From: a bacterium
Lineage (GTDB): Bacteria; Patescibacteriota; Patescibacteriia; JAACEG01
Length of the DNA: 13,570 nucleotides
Direction of reading: 5' to 3'
Assembly (NCBI GenBank): GCA_027040785.1
Contig: JALULG010000048.1
Coordinates: 1-13,570 of the forward strand
Shown: one piece after another, positions 1-6,508 of the stretch
How positions within the stretch are numbered: position 1 is the stretch's first letter
How the letters are laid out: every line of letters starts with the position of its first letter
The notes under the pieces: generated by a model
The model's database searches: none
What the model was told of the DNA's origin: nothing
What the model saw: only the letters and a program-made list of their open reading frames with translations
Program-made: the position numbers and the translations under genes

Positions 1-147
1 ACCTTCAATATTGGAAGAATAAACAGCTGAAGCTTCAACCAAATAATTAAAATCAATTTCGTCTTTTTTTGATAATTTTTGATATTTTTTTTTAATATCA
101 ATTTTAAGCTTCTCTTGATAAATTTTAAAATATTGATAAAAATCCAT
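1..147 (-). CDS. Fic-family protein, N-terminal 49 residues (runs off the window)
   Basis: This open frame reads from ATG at 147 to the left edge without a stop, giving 49 residues. The visible part is Lys/Tyr-rich and ends EASAVYSSNIEG. The SSNIEG segment (residues 44-49) matches the (S/T)xxxE(G/N) inhibitory helix of Fic proteins, which normally lies N-terminal to the Fic core and blocks the ATP site of the AMP-transferase. The HxFx(D/E)GNGR catalytic motif would lie outside the window, so activity cannot be judged. The gene starts 47 bp downstream of the dCTP deaminase-like gene on the same strand and may share its transcript. No Shine-Dalgarno sequence is visible. The family call rests on one short motif plus its N-terminal position. 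Confidence 0.6.
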   Translation of the reverse strand, partial: MDFYQYFKIYQEKLKIDIKKKYQKLSKKDEIDFNYLVEASAVYSSNIEG

Positions 148-194
148 ATATTGTTTAATAAAAACTTTTCGCTCTCGTATCTTCTTTTATATAC

Positions 195-791
195 TTAAAT
201 CTGTTTTTCTTTCCCGTCAGTGGCCACTCGTCCGCCTTGCCATTGACCGCGATATTGATTTCCTTCCCCCAATACTTCATGAAAAGTAATATGTACAACT
301 CGCGCCCCAAAAGAAACCTTTACATTGCTTTTTCCCAAATTACGAATACCAAAAGTTAATTCTCCGGAATAGCCGGGTTGCACAATTCCGTTAAATAATC
401 CCAAACCGGAACGAAATAAAGTTGTTCGCGGAAAAATAATTCCCGATAAGCTGGTCGGCAAATTAACTTTTTCCATTGTTTTAATCAGATAATACTCGCC
501 CGGTTTAAAAATAAAGCTATCTTTTATTAAAGTTTCGGATAATGAACCATTATCTTTTTTAAGCCCCTTGTCCTCTGAAGCCTTAGCGTAAGAGGATTTG
601 GCTATCAATTTCACTTTGGGCGTATCTCTTTCTTCCACGCCCAAAAACCCATCGCCCTCCAATTGATAAACTTCTCCCAACCGCAAATCAAAACCGGCTC
701 CTTCGGGATTATTTAACTCTCGATCGCATAAATTTTCAACCAATTGCTTTTCTTTCACTAATTCGTGAAGTTTTTTAATTCCTAAAATCAT
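195..791 (-). CDS. dcd: dCTP deaminase / dUTPase-fold protein with altered catalytic motif
   Basis: The protein has 198 residues, close to the family norm of about 190. Family features are GAGFDLRLGEVY (31-42), an RTTLFRSGLGL segment (122-132) at the place of the RSS..R substrate loop, QPGYSGELTFGIRN (138-151), and a C-terminal YRGQWQGGR (180-188) like the YxGQ tail that closes over the nucleotide. Known members convert dCTP to dUTP or hydrolyse dUTP, supplying dUMP for dTMP synthesis. By motif alignment the usual IDPG aspartate is Gln138 and the catalytic glutamate of the TLEL motif falls on Gly148, while RSS is RTT. Deamination is therefore doubtful and the product may be a pyrophosphatase or an inactive paralogue. 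Residues 66-75 come from a palindromic insert. The gene starts 46 bp after the dCMP deaminase gene, probably in the same operon. ATG at 791 is the natural start. Confidence 0.8.
   Translation of the reverse strand: MILGIKKLHELVKEKQLVENLCDRELNNPEGAGFDLRLGEVYQLEGDGFLGVEERDTPKVKLIAKSSYAKASEDKGLKKDNGSLSETLIKDSFIFKPGEYYLIKTMEKVNLPTSLSGIIFPRTTLFRSGLGLFNGIVQPGYSGELTFGIRNLGKSNVKVSFGARVVHITFHEVLGEGNQYRGQWQGGRVATDGKEKQI
571..596. repeat. Palindromic element inserted in frame in the dcd-like gene
   Basis: Perfect 6-bp arms TCCTCT (571-576) and AGAGGA (591-596) enclose an imperfectly self-complementary centre that includes GC/GC pairing. On the coding strand the element supplies most of SSYAKASEDK (residues 66-75 of the deaminase-like protein), followed by another hydrophilic stretch before the conserved fold resumes at about FIFKPGEYYLI. 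From memory, closely similar AKASEDK-like peptides recur inside unrelated proteins of Patescibacteria, which would make this a protein-coding palindromic repeat like the Rickettsia elements. Only one copy is visible here, so the repeat status is inferred. Confidence 0.5.
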
Positions 792-837
792 AAATTTATT
801 TTATTAATTTATTAAAATTATCTTTTTAAACCTATTG

Positions 838-1386
838 TCAACACTCCGAACAAACAAATCTATCGGTCTCCACATCTAATAAAACTTTCCCTTCGTATTT
901 TCTCATTTTAATATTTCTTTTTTGGGCTAATTCCCAAGATTCATCTTCAATTTCGGTTTCTTTACCACCGGTTTTAATTCTTTCGTATTTTTTAAAATAA
1001 ACAATTTCTTTAATGCCGGCATTATTTAACGCTTTCATACAATCATAACAAGGAGTTAGAGTTGTATATAAAGTCGCCCCTCTTAAACGACGAGTATCTT
1101 GAGCATTTATAATACCGTTTATTTCAGCATGAGCGCCACGACATTTTTTTAATTTTCCGGTTTTCGGATCTCCATCAATCTTGGCGCAACCAACATCAAT
1201 ACAATGATAATCACCTTCAGTTGGCCCATTATAACCCAAAGAAATTACTCTTTTATTTTCATCAACAAAAACCGCGCCCACTTCGTAAAAACGGCAAGCA
1301 GCTCTTTTAGCAACCAATAAAGCCAAATTCATAAAAGTTTCATCCCAACTTAAACGTTCTGTTTTGGGGTTTAATAATTTGCTCAT
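838..1386 (-). CDS. comEB: dCMP deaminase (ComEB type)
   Basis: This is a 182-residue zinc-dependent cytidine/deoxycytidylate deaminase. The zinc and catalytic motif is H86-A87-E88 (CRGAHAEINGI) with P112-C113-Y-D-C116, and the Glu is the proton shuttle. VGAVFVDENKRVISLGYNGP (36-55) is the typical dCMP deaminase substrate-pocket region. The reaction is dCMP to dUMP, which feeds thymidylate synthesis. Two extra Cys residues (C62, C67) and C82 lie near the site, as in the ComE operon protein 2 family, where a second structural zinc is common. The C-terminus ends CSEC and TGA. Transcription probably begins in 1387-1480, just after the rnj terminator, and continues into the deaminase-like gene 46 bp downstream. 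No clear promoter or Shine-Dalgarno could be picked out. Confidence 0.93.
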   Translation of the reverse strand: MSKLLNPKTERLSWDETFMNLALLVAKRAACRFYEVGAVFVDENKRVISLGYNGPTEGDYHCIDVGCAKIDGDPKTGKLKKCRGAHAEINGIINAQDTRRLRGATLYTTLTPCYDCMKALNNAGIKEIVYFKKYERIKTGGKETEIEDESWELAQKRNIKMRKYEGKVLLDVETDRFVCSEC

Positions 1387-1480
1387 ATTTTTTATATTTT
1401 AAATATTATTAACAGTAAATTAAAGCTGAAAATCCAATTAGTTTTTTAATTCTAACAAACTTGCAATAAAAAATCAAATT

Positions 1481-1509
1481 AAAAAATCACCGAAAAACGG
1501 TGATTTTTT
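1481..1509 (-). terminator. Rho-independent terminator of rnj
   Basis: A perfect 12-bp stem (1481-1492 with 1498-1509), a 5-nt loop, a CACCG/CGGTG core and A/T tracts on both sides start 20 bp after the RNase J stop. The symmetry would let it work in either direction, but only the minus strand carries genes here. Confidence 0.85.
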
Positions 1510-1528
1510 AAAAAATAATTATCAAAAA

Positions 1529-3361
1529 CTAAACTTTTATAATAACCGGCAAAACCATTGGTCTACGTTGCGTTTTTTTGTATAAAAATTCTCCCAATAA
1601 ATCTCTTAAATTATTTCTAACATAAGTCCAGTTAATCGGTTTTTCTTTGGTTTTTTGATGAATTATATATTTAACTTTTTTACGCGCTTCTTCAACCAAT
1701 TCTTTTGATTCTTTCATATAAATAAAACCCCTGGAAATAATGTCCGGGCTTTGTACAACCTTGCCCGTTTTAGCATCAACCACCGCAATAACCGTAAACA
1801 TACCGTCTTTACTCATTACTTGCCTATCTCTTAAAACTATCTGCCCGATATCACCGACACCAAGACCGTCAACCATTACATATTCCGCCGGCACTTTCTT
1901 TTTGGTCAATTCAATTTTATTTGCCGTTAACTCAATTATCTGTCCATTCGCCGGAATAACAATGTTGGATTCCGGAATTCCAACTTTTTTAGCCAATTCA
2001 GCGTGCAATTTTAACATATAATAATTTCCGTGAATCGGGATAAAAAATTTCGGCTTAACCAAATTTAACATCATTTTTAAATCTTCAACTTGCGCATGAC
2101 CACCGGCGTGAACGTCCATCATTTGATAATGAATAACCTTGGCGCCTCTTTTAAAAATAGAATCTTTTAGATTTTGAACGGTTCTTTCGTTTCCGGGCAC
2201 AACCGAACTGGAAAAAATAATTGTATCATTCTGTTTTATTTTTATATAACGATGCTCGTTATTGATAATTCTCATTAAAACCGCCCGACCTTCACCTTGG
2301 GCTCCGGTGCATAAAATCAAAACTTTTTTATCAGGATAATTATTAACTTTATCTATGGTAATCAATGTTCCGGACTTTGTTTTTAAATAACCGAGTTTTT
2401 TGGCTATTTCAACATTTGTTTTCATACTGTAACCGTCAATTGCCACTTTACGACCGTATTTTTCCGCAATACTTATTAATTCTTGAATTCTGCTAATCAA
2501 AGAAGAAAAAGTGGCCGCTATAATTCGTCCTTTTTCTTGTTCAAAAATTCTTTCCAAATTATTTTGAATTTGACTTTCAGACATAGAATGGCCCGGACTG
2601 TCTGCTCCGGTAGAATCAGACATTAAAGCCAAAGCACCTTGACTGGCCAGTCTGGCAATTCTTCCAATATCAGCCGGCTGATCGGCTATTGGAGAAAAAT
2701 CAAATTTAAAATCACCGGTATGAAAAATATTTCCCACCGGAGTATGAAGAACAATTCCAACACCGCCCGGAATATTGTGATTAACATGAAAAAATTCAAC
2801 CCAAAATTTTCCTAACTGTATTTTATCGCTTTTATCAATTTTTTGAATATTAAGAGGACCGGCTTCCGCATAATCCTCTTGCCTTTTGGCGATGATTGCC
2901 AAAGTTAAATCAGTGGCATAAATAGGGGGATTTCCCAAAACAGATGATAAATGAGGAATAGCGCCAATATGATCATAATGACCATGAGTAATTATAACTC
3001 CTCTGATTTTTTTCGCCCTGCTTTTTAAATAAGAAATATCCGGAATAATATAATCAATTCCCGGCATATCTTCCTCAGGGAATTGTAGCCCCATATCAAC
3101 CACAACAATATCATCTCCGTATTCAAAAACGGTCATATTTCGCCCGACTTCCTCAACTCCTCCCAAAGGAATTATTTTTAATTTTCCGATTTTAAAACTT
3201 CTATGTGTTTTATAAGCGGTTTTAGTGGTTTTTTTAACACCTTTGCTTGGAAAAATTTTAGAAATTATCGGCGGTTTTATTTCTGTGGTTTTTGTTGTAT
3301 TTTTTGTTTCATTTTTTTTCAAAGAAGAATGAGTATAACTTCTTTTTTTATAAGTGTTCAT
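1529..3361 (-). CDS. rnj: Ribonuclease J
   Basis: This 610-residue metallo-beta-lactamase/beta-CASP nuclease performs RNA maturation and 5'-3' decay, acting as a 5' exonuclease and endonuclease. The metal motif is HGHYDH (126-131), with further ligands in NHNIPGGVG and HTGDFKFD. SDSTGADSPGHSMSE opens the beta-CASP domain, and the segment with DVHAGGHAQVEDLK and FIPIHGNYYML supplies the late His motifs. A C-terminal RNase J domain follows. About 58 Lys/Thr-rich residues precede the catalytic domain (which begins near KLKIIPLGG, 60-68), making it longer than the usual 550 or so. The tail is basic and could contact RNA. It is a single gene closed by its own terminator. The stop is TAG. There is no Shine-Dalgarno upstream of ATG 3361. 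Confidence 0.97.
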   Translation of the reverse strand: MNTYKKRSYTHSSLKKNETKNTTKTTEIKPPIISKIFPSKGVKKTTKTAYKTHRSFKIGKLKIIPLGGVEEVGRNMTVFEYGDDIVVVDMGLQFPEEDMPGIDYIIPDISYLKSRAKKIRGVIITHGHYDHIGAIPHLSSVLGNPPIYATDLTLAIIAKRQEDYAEAGPLNIQKIDKSDKIQLGKFWVEFFHVNHNIPGGVGIVLHTPVGNIFHTGDFKFDFSPIADQPADIGRIARLASQGALALMSDSTGADSPGHSMSESQIQNNLERIFEQEKGRIIAATFSSLISRIQELISIAEKYGRKVAIDGYSMKTNVEIAKKLGYLKTKSGTLITIDKVNNYPDKKVLILCTGAQGEGRAVLMRIINNEHRYIKIKQNDTIIFSSSVVPGNERTVQNLKDSIFKRGAKVIHYQMMDVHAGGHAQVEDLKMMLNLVKPKFFIPIHGNYYMLKLHAELAKKVGIPESNIVIPANGQIIELTANKIELTKKKVPAEYVMVDGLGVGDIGQIVLRDRQVMSKDGMFTVIAVVDAKTGKVVQSPDIISRGFIYMKESKELVEEARKKVKYIIHQKTKEKPINWTYVRNNLRDLLGEFLYKKTQRRPMVLPVIIKV

Positions 3362-3549
3362 AAAAGTTCTTTAAAAAACTGTTGTTAAACATTGAATTAT
3401 TTCAAGCTTCTAAGAATATTTAAACAATATTTAACAATGATCTTGTTAAAGATTATTGTTTTAATAATCTTCCTAAATTACGTCTCTCAGATAGACGATT
3501 TTAATTAAATTTTTAAGCAAATTATTTATTGTTTTATTTTTTAATTTAT
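3362..3549. other. AT-rich leader region upstream of rnj
   Basis: No gene is seen. It contains a hairpin with 11-bp arms and one mismatch (3434-3444 with 3449-3459) and a small CGTCT/AGACG hairpin (3481-3485 with 3493-3497). Both would lie in the rnj 5' leader if transcription starts upstream of about 3500. I could not identify a convincing -35/-10 pair on the minus strand. Confidence 0.4.
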
Positions 3550-3940
3550 TTCAAAGTCTCGCGTTAAAAGTCACTGTCATTCTGAATCTTGTACTGAATT
3601 AATTCGGTATTATTTCAGAATCTCGTGTAAACATATGTCACCCTGAACATTTCAGGGTCTCATTGTTTTTAGGTTTTACCCTTTCCCCTGAGATGCTGAA
3701 ATGAATTCAGCATGACATAGGGGAAATTCAGGATCTCGTGTCGGCTTCACTGCCACCCTGAACATTTCAGGGTCTCGGGTAAATATATGTCATCCTGAAC
3801 TTGGTTCAGGATCTCATGTTTTTTAAGGTTTTACTCTTTCCTTTGAGATACTGAAATAAATTCAGCATGACATAGGGGAGAATGAGATGCTGAAATAAAT
3901 TCAGCATGACAGAAGGGGTTCAGCATAATATGGGGAAAGT
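3550..3940. repeat. Cluster of REP-like palindromes in both orientations
   Basis: At least six near-identical short palindromes and several fragments lie between rnj and the frameshifted gene. Type A reads GTCAyCCTGAAC...TTCAGGrTCTC: 3637-3660 (arms CCCTGAA/TTCAGGG), 3752-3776 (same arms) and 3789-3816 (9-bp arms ATCCTGAAC/GTTCAGGAT). A diverged copy at 3576-3624 has another small palindrome in its loop. Type B, GAGATGCTGAA...TTCAGCATGAC, is the reverse complement of the same design: 3690-3715, 3845-3871 and 3885-3910. Fragments occur at 3726-3740 and 3917-3936. Some copies share spacer sequence (CATAGGGG; TTTTTAGGTTTTACCCTTTC-like), suggesting local duplication of repeat plus spacer. No coding potential is seen. 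Confidence 0.88.
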
Positions 3941-3979
3941 TAATATGATATAAAAATTCAATACAACACAAAGCCCCCA

Positions 3980-4382
3980 CTACCTAATATCATTAAATTT
4001 AAATTCTAAATCTTTTAAACTTTCAAATTCAATAATATTATCCGCCACATCTTTTAAAAGACCAATTTTAATATCTTTTTTCTTTAAAAGAATAATTTTT
4101 TTATCAAACGCCTTTGCGATGCCGACTTCCAAAAGCATTCCTTCACTTTTTTCTTTGCTTAATAAAAAAATCAAAAGAGAATCGCTTTTTTTTAATTTCA
4201 AAAATTATACTTGAGATAATTTTTTTAGAATCAATATTTTTTTCTCCCCACTCTTCTAAATCACGGAAAAAAATAAAATCTTTATGATTATTTTTCTTAA
4301 TTAAGGACGATAAATATTCAAGATTTTTCCTTAGAAAATTTTTATCTTCACCGGTATAACGGTAAGATACATAAAATTTCAT
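3980..4382 (-). pseudogene. Nucleoside 2-deoxyribosyltransferase-like protein, frameshifted
   Basis: Two overlapping reading frames join into one coherent protein of about 134 residues. The first (from ATG 4382) begins MKFYVSYRYTGED and runs to FEIKK; the second continues SDSLLIFLLSKEKSEGMLLEVGIAKAFDKKIILLKK. The DxLLIFL...SEGMLLEVGIAKA block is the signature of the nucleoside deoxyribosyltransferase / deoxynucleotide N-hydrolase fold, where the Glu in MLLE is the nucleophile position. The break is at a run of eight T on the plus strand (4186-4193, A8 in the coding strand); removing one base restores the frame. It could be a decayed gene, a phase-variable or slippage-expressed gene, or a sequencing error. 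It starts 20 bp after tRNA-Leu on the same strand and is flanked downstream by the palindrome cluster. Confidence 0.7.
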
Positions 4383-4402
4383 AATGAGAACTTTTTTGAA
4401 TG

Positions 4403-4486
4403 TGGGAATGGGGAGATTTGAACTCCCACGAGCTAATGCTCACAAGCCCCTCAAGCTTGCACGTCTACCAATTCCGTCACATCCCC
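4403..4486 (-). tRNA. tRNA-Leu (anticodon GAG)
   Basis: An 84-nt cloverleaf on the minus strand. The acceptor arm GGGGATG pairs with CATTCCC (one G-U), and discriminator A is at 4403. The anticodon arm is CAAGC-TTGAGGG-GCTTG, with GAG complementary to 4450-4452. A long class-II variable arm (GTGAGCATTAGCTC) and the T-loop TTCAAAT complete it. CCA is not encoded. It lies between rplS and the deoxyribosyltransferase-like gene and may be processed from the rpsP-rplS transcript. Confidence 0.95.
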
Positions 4487-4500
4487 ATCGCAAAACAAAA

Positions 4501-4512
4501 CCTTTTAAAAGG
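4501..4512 (-). terminator. Possible weak terminator after rplS
   Basis: CCTTTTAAAAGG is fully self-complementary. On the minus strand it is followed by TTTTGTTTT, between the rplS stop and tRNA-Leu. The stem is short and A/T-rich, so partial read-through into the tRNA is likely. Confidence 0.3.
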
Positions 4513-4541
4513 CTATATTTTACGACTTTTATATAAAAAAA

Positions 4542-5069
4542 CTAAGAGATCTTTTTTAGGCGTTTTTTATAGCCTCTTTTCAAATAAAACAATTTAGCGC
4601 GACGAGTTTTAATTTTGTGTAAAAACTCAATTTTATCTATAGTAGGCAATGCCAATGGGAATATTTTTTCCACACCAACGCCATGAGAAATTTTTCTAAT
4701 AGTAATAGTAGCCCCCGGTTCACTGCCACCGCGACGAGCCAAAACAGTTCCTTCAAAATATTGTAAACGCTCCTTATCTTCTCCTTTTGGAGTTTTTTCT
4801 TTAATCTTTTGCCATAAACGAATAACCATTCCCGCTTTTACATCATAAGGAGAAATAATAGTTGGTTGATTTACTTTTGTTTTGCTTTTTTTCTTTTTCT
4901 TTGCGGGTTTTTCTTCTTTTTCGGAATTTTTGACTTCTTTTGAGGTTTTTTCCGCTTTCTTTTCACTTGCCTTTTCAATATTATCATTTGATTTCTTTTC
5001 TTCTTTTACATCTTCTGTTTGATTGTTTTTTTCCTCTTTTTGAGAGTTTTTAGCTTTATCTTCACTCAT
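4542..5069 (-). CDS. rplS: 50S ribosomal protein L19 with long charged N-terminal extension
   Basis: The L19 core starts at about residue 75 (PYDVKAGMVIRLWQKIKE) and contains the family hallmarks FEGTVLARRGG, TITIRKISHGVGVEKIFPLALPTIDKIE and RRAKLFYLKRGYKKR. L19 sits at the 30S/50S interface. Typical L19 has about 115 residues; this one has 175 because about 70 residues of Lys/Glu/Ser low-complexity sequence (KAKNSQKEEKNNQTEDVKEEKK...) replace the usual short N-terminal helix. It starts 15 bp downstream of rpsP in the same operon. rimM and trmD, which usually lie between these two genes, are absent. There is no Shine-Dalgarno, so translation may be coupled to rpsP. The stop is TAG. Confidence 0.95.
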   Translation of the reverse strand: MSEDKAKNSQKEEKNNQTEDVKEEKKSNDNIEKASEKKAEKTSKEVKNSEKEEKPAKKKKKSKTKVNQPTIISPYDVKAGMVIRLWQKIKEKTPKGEDKERLQYFEGTVLARRGGSEPGATITIRKISHGVGVEKIFPLALPTIDKIEFLHKIKTRRAKLFYLKRGYKKRLKKIS

Positions 5070-5084
5070 ATTTAATTATTTTAT

Positions 5085-5474
5085 TTATTTATTTTCCGGT
5101 GATTGTTCCTTGTTTTCTTCCTCTTTTACCTCTTCTTTCTTTTCTTCTTTTGCTTCTTCACCTTTTTCTACCTCTTTTTTACCATCCTCTTTGTTTTCTT
5201 TTTTCTTTGGACTGGTTGCTTTTACTTTTTTGGCATTAATTAATTTGGCGTCCACAAAAAGATTATGAACGGTTGGAGACGGTTTTGCGCCCACTCCCAA
5301 CCAATATTTAATACGTTCTTCTTTTAAAGTAATTGCGCTTGGCTTAACACGAGGATTATATGTGCCTAAATTTTCCAAATAATCTCCCCACGGATCTTTT
5401 CTTTTATCCAAAACAATTATCCGATAAATCGGCTGTTTTTTCTTTCCTATTCTTTTTAAACGAATTGATAACAT
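5085..5474 (-). CDS. rpsP: 30S ribosomal protein S16 with acidic/basic C-terminal tail
   Basis: Residues 1-80 are canonical S16: MLSIRLKRIGKKKQPIYRIIVLDKRKDPWGDYLENLGTYNPR, then ITLKEERIKYWLGVGAKPSPTVHNLF. S16 is an assembly protein of the 30S body. The remaining residues, about 49, form a Lys/Glu low-complexity tail (KKKENKEDGKKEVEKGEEAKEEKKEE...), giving 129 residues in place of about 85. The gene is first in an rpsP-rplS operon driven by the promoter at 5557-5585. The matching charged extension of L19 lies immediately downstream. Confidence 0.96.
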   Translation of the reverse strand: MLSIRLKRIGKKKQPIYRIIVLDKRKDPWGDYLENLGTYNPRVKPSAITLKEERIKYWLGVGAKPSPTVHNLFVDAKLINAKKVKATSPKKKENKEDGKKEVEKGEEAKEEKKEEVKEEENKEQSPENK

Positions 5475-5556
5475 AAATTTATCTAATCTTATTTTGTTTA
5501 CAAATAAAAAAATATCAGTTTTAAAATAATTTTTAAAACTTTTACATTGTTTTTAT

Positions 5557-5585
5557 ATAATAGTGAAAAAATAAAAAAATGTCAA
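5557..5585 (-). promoter_or_regulatory. Promoter of rpsP-rplS
   Basis: Read on the minus strand: TTGACA (5585-5580), a 17-nt spacer, TATTAT (5562-5557). This places the start about 75 nt upstream of the rpsP ATG. A second TTGACA (5609-5604) lies further upstream without a matching -10. Confidence 0.75.
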
Positions 5586-5693
5586 GGGCACTGCATTTCT
5601 TTTTGTCAAAATAATATAATCTTGATATTTTAATTTTTTTATAATATTTAAGTATAACGAATTTTAAAAAAACAAACAAATTCAATCTTTTCC

Positions 5694-5722
5694 TTTACGC
5701 TCCAATAAATCTTTACTATAAT
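5694..5722 (+). promoter_or_regulatory. Promoter of the unknown gene at 5764
   Basis: TTTACG (5694-5699), a 17-nt spacer, TATAAT (5717-5722). The start is expected near 5729, leaving a leader of about 35 nt. It diverges from the rpsP promoter, so 5475-5763 holds two back-to-back promoters and no gene. Confidence 0.7.
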
Positions 5723-5763
5723 AAAGATAAGATTTATAATTTGTCTTAATAAATGCAATAAAT

Positions 5764-6087
5764 ATGGAAAATTTAAAATCGGAGATAGAAAAACCGTTAT
5801 CGCCAATAGAAGAATATTACCCTGATTGGGATTATAACCCCGGTGAACTGTTAAAACTTGCCGTCTGGCACAAAAAAGAATTACCGAATGAAGCTACGGA
5901 AAAAATTCAAATCGCCATTGATGATGTTTTAGGAAAAAGAAAAGATTTGCCCGGACAATGGACATTAGACGAAAACGAATTTATGAACCTGATAAAAGGT
6001 TACGCCCAATGCCAAACCGTTCCGAAAAAAATTGAAGACGGTATTATTGAGGTTATCAAGCACTGGAAAAGAAAGAATAAAAATTAA
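5764..6087 (+). CDS. Unknown small acidic/mixed-charge protein
   Basis: A 107-residue protein I do not recognise. It is soluble, with no signal peptide or membrane segment. Residues 12-30 are rich in Pro, Tyr and Trp (LSPIEEYYPDWDYNPGE). The rest looks helical, with LLKLAVWHKKELP, IQIAIDDVLGKRKDLP and a C-terminal basic IIEVIKHWKRKNKN. A good promoter 35 bp upstream and a clean ATG support expression. It is the only plus-strand gene in the left nine kilobases and ends 3 bp from the convergent stop at 6091, without a terminator hairpin between them. Confidence 0.7.
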   Translation: MENLKSEIEKPLSPIEEYYPDWDYNPGELLKLAVWHKKELPNEATEKIQIAIDDVLGKRKDLPGQWTLDENEFMNLIKGYAQCQTVPKKIEDGIIEVIKHWKRKNKN

Positions 6088-6090
6088 CCT

Positions 6091-6456
6091 TCAATATTCT
6101 ACAACACAAGACAATAAACCAAATACCTTATAAAACCCAAATTTAAAAAACCCTGTAAAAACAGGGTTTGGTTTTTCTTCAATGGTTTCCCAGCCGTCGG
6201 GAATTAAATAATCAAAAAAAGGGTCTTTATTGAGCCATTGAAAACGTTTAATTTTCTCGTCGTAAAAATAAATATTAAAATATTCATCCAAAAAAGTATT
6301 TCCTCTTAAAACAACTTTTCCTTTTTCTACTCTTTCAATTTCCATTTTACTGATAAAATAATCAATTTCAAGTCCGATCCGGACACAACAACAAAGCAAC
6401 AGGAACAAACAAAAACAAACAAACATTTTTTTAAAAATCTTAACAAAAATTTTCAT
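6091..6456 (-). CDS. Unknown small membrane-anchored or secreted protein
   Basis: A 121-residue protein. Residues 1-10 are basic, 11-28 form a hydrophobic Cys-rich helix (MFVCFCLFLLLCCCV), then a soluble part with many aromatic residues follows (FNIFYFYDEKIKRFQWLNKDPFFDYLIPDGWE). The LLLC sequence could serve as a lipobox, but without the usual small residue before Cys this is uncertain. It lies 52 bp downstream of smc on the same strand and could be in its transcript. Unlike its neighbours it has a G-rich ribosome-binding site. I recognise no family. Codon 122 is TGA. Confidence 0.6.
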   Translation of the reverse strand: MKIFVKIFKKMFVCFCLFLLLCCCVRIGLEIDYFISKMEIERVEKGKVVLRGNTFLDEYFNIYFYDEKIKRFQWLNKDPFFDYLIPDGWETIEEKPNPVFTGFFKFGFYKVFGLLSCVVEY

Positions 6457-6458
6457 AG

Positions 6459-6467
6459 CTCCCCCTT
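6459..6467 (-). promoter_or_regulatory. Purine-rich ribosome-binding site of the 6091-6456 gene
   Basis: The coding strand reads AAGGGGGAG ending 2 nt before the ATG. It is the only strong Shine-Dalgarno-like sequence I see in the window, where most starts are preceded only by A/T. Confidence 0.55.
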
Positions 6468-6508
6468 TTTTTTGAGTTTAAAGTGCGAAAAAAATAAAAT
6501 ATATAAAT

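Noticed and set aside
3550..3940. CRISPR array
   Set aside because: Repeats occur in both orientations, vary in sequence and have irregular spacers; no cas genes are present.
3980..4382. TIR-domain or other defence-effector reading of the frameshifted gene
   Set aside because: The SEGMLLEVGIAKA block fits deoxyribosyltransferase-fold enzymes better, and no partner defence gene lies nearby.
4382..4403. Integration site of a mobile element at the tRNA-Leu 3' end
   Set aside because: I found no duplicated tRNA 3' end in the window and no integrase, only a neighbouring frameshifted gene.
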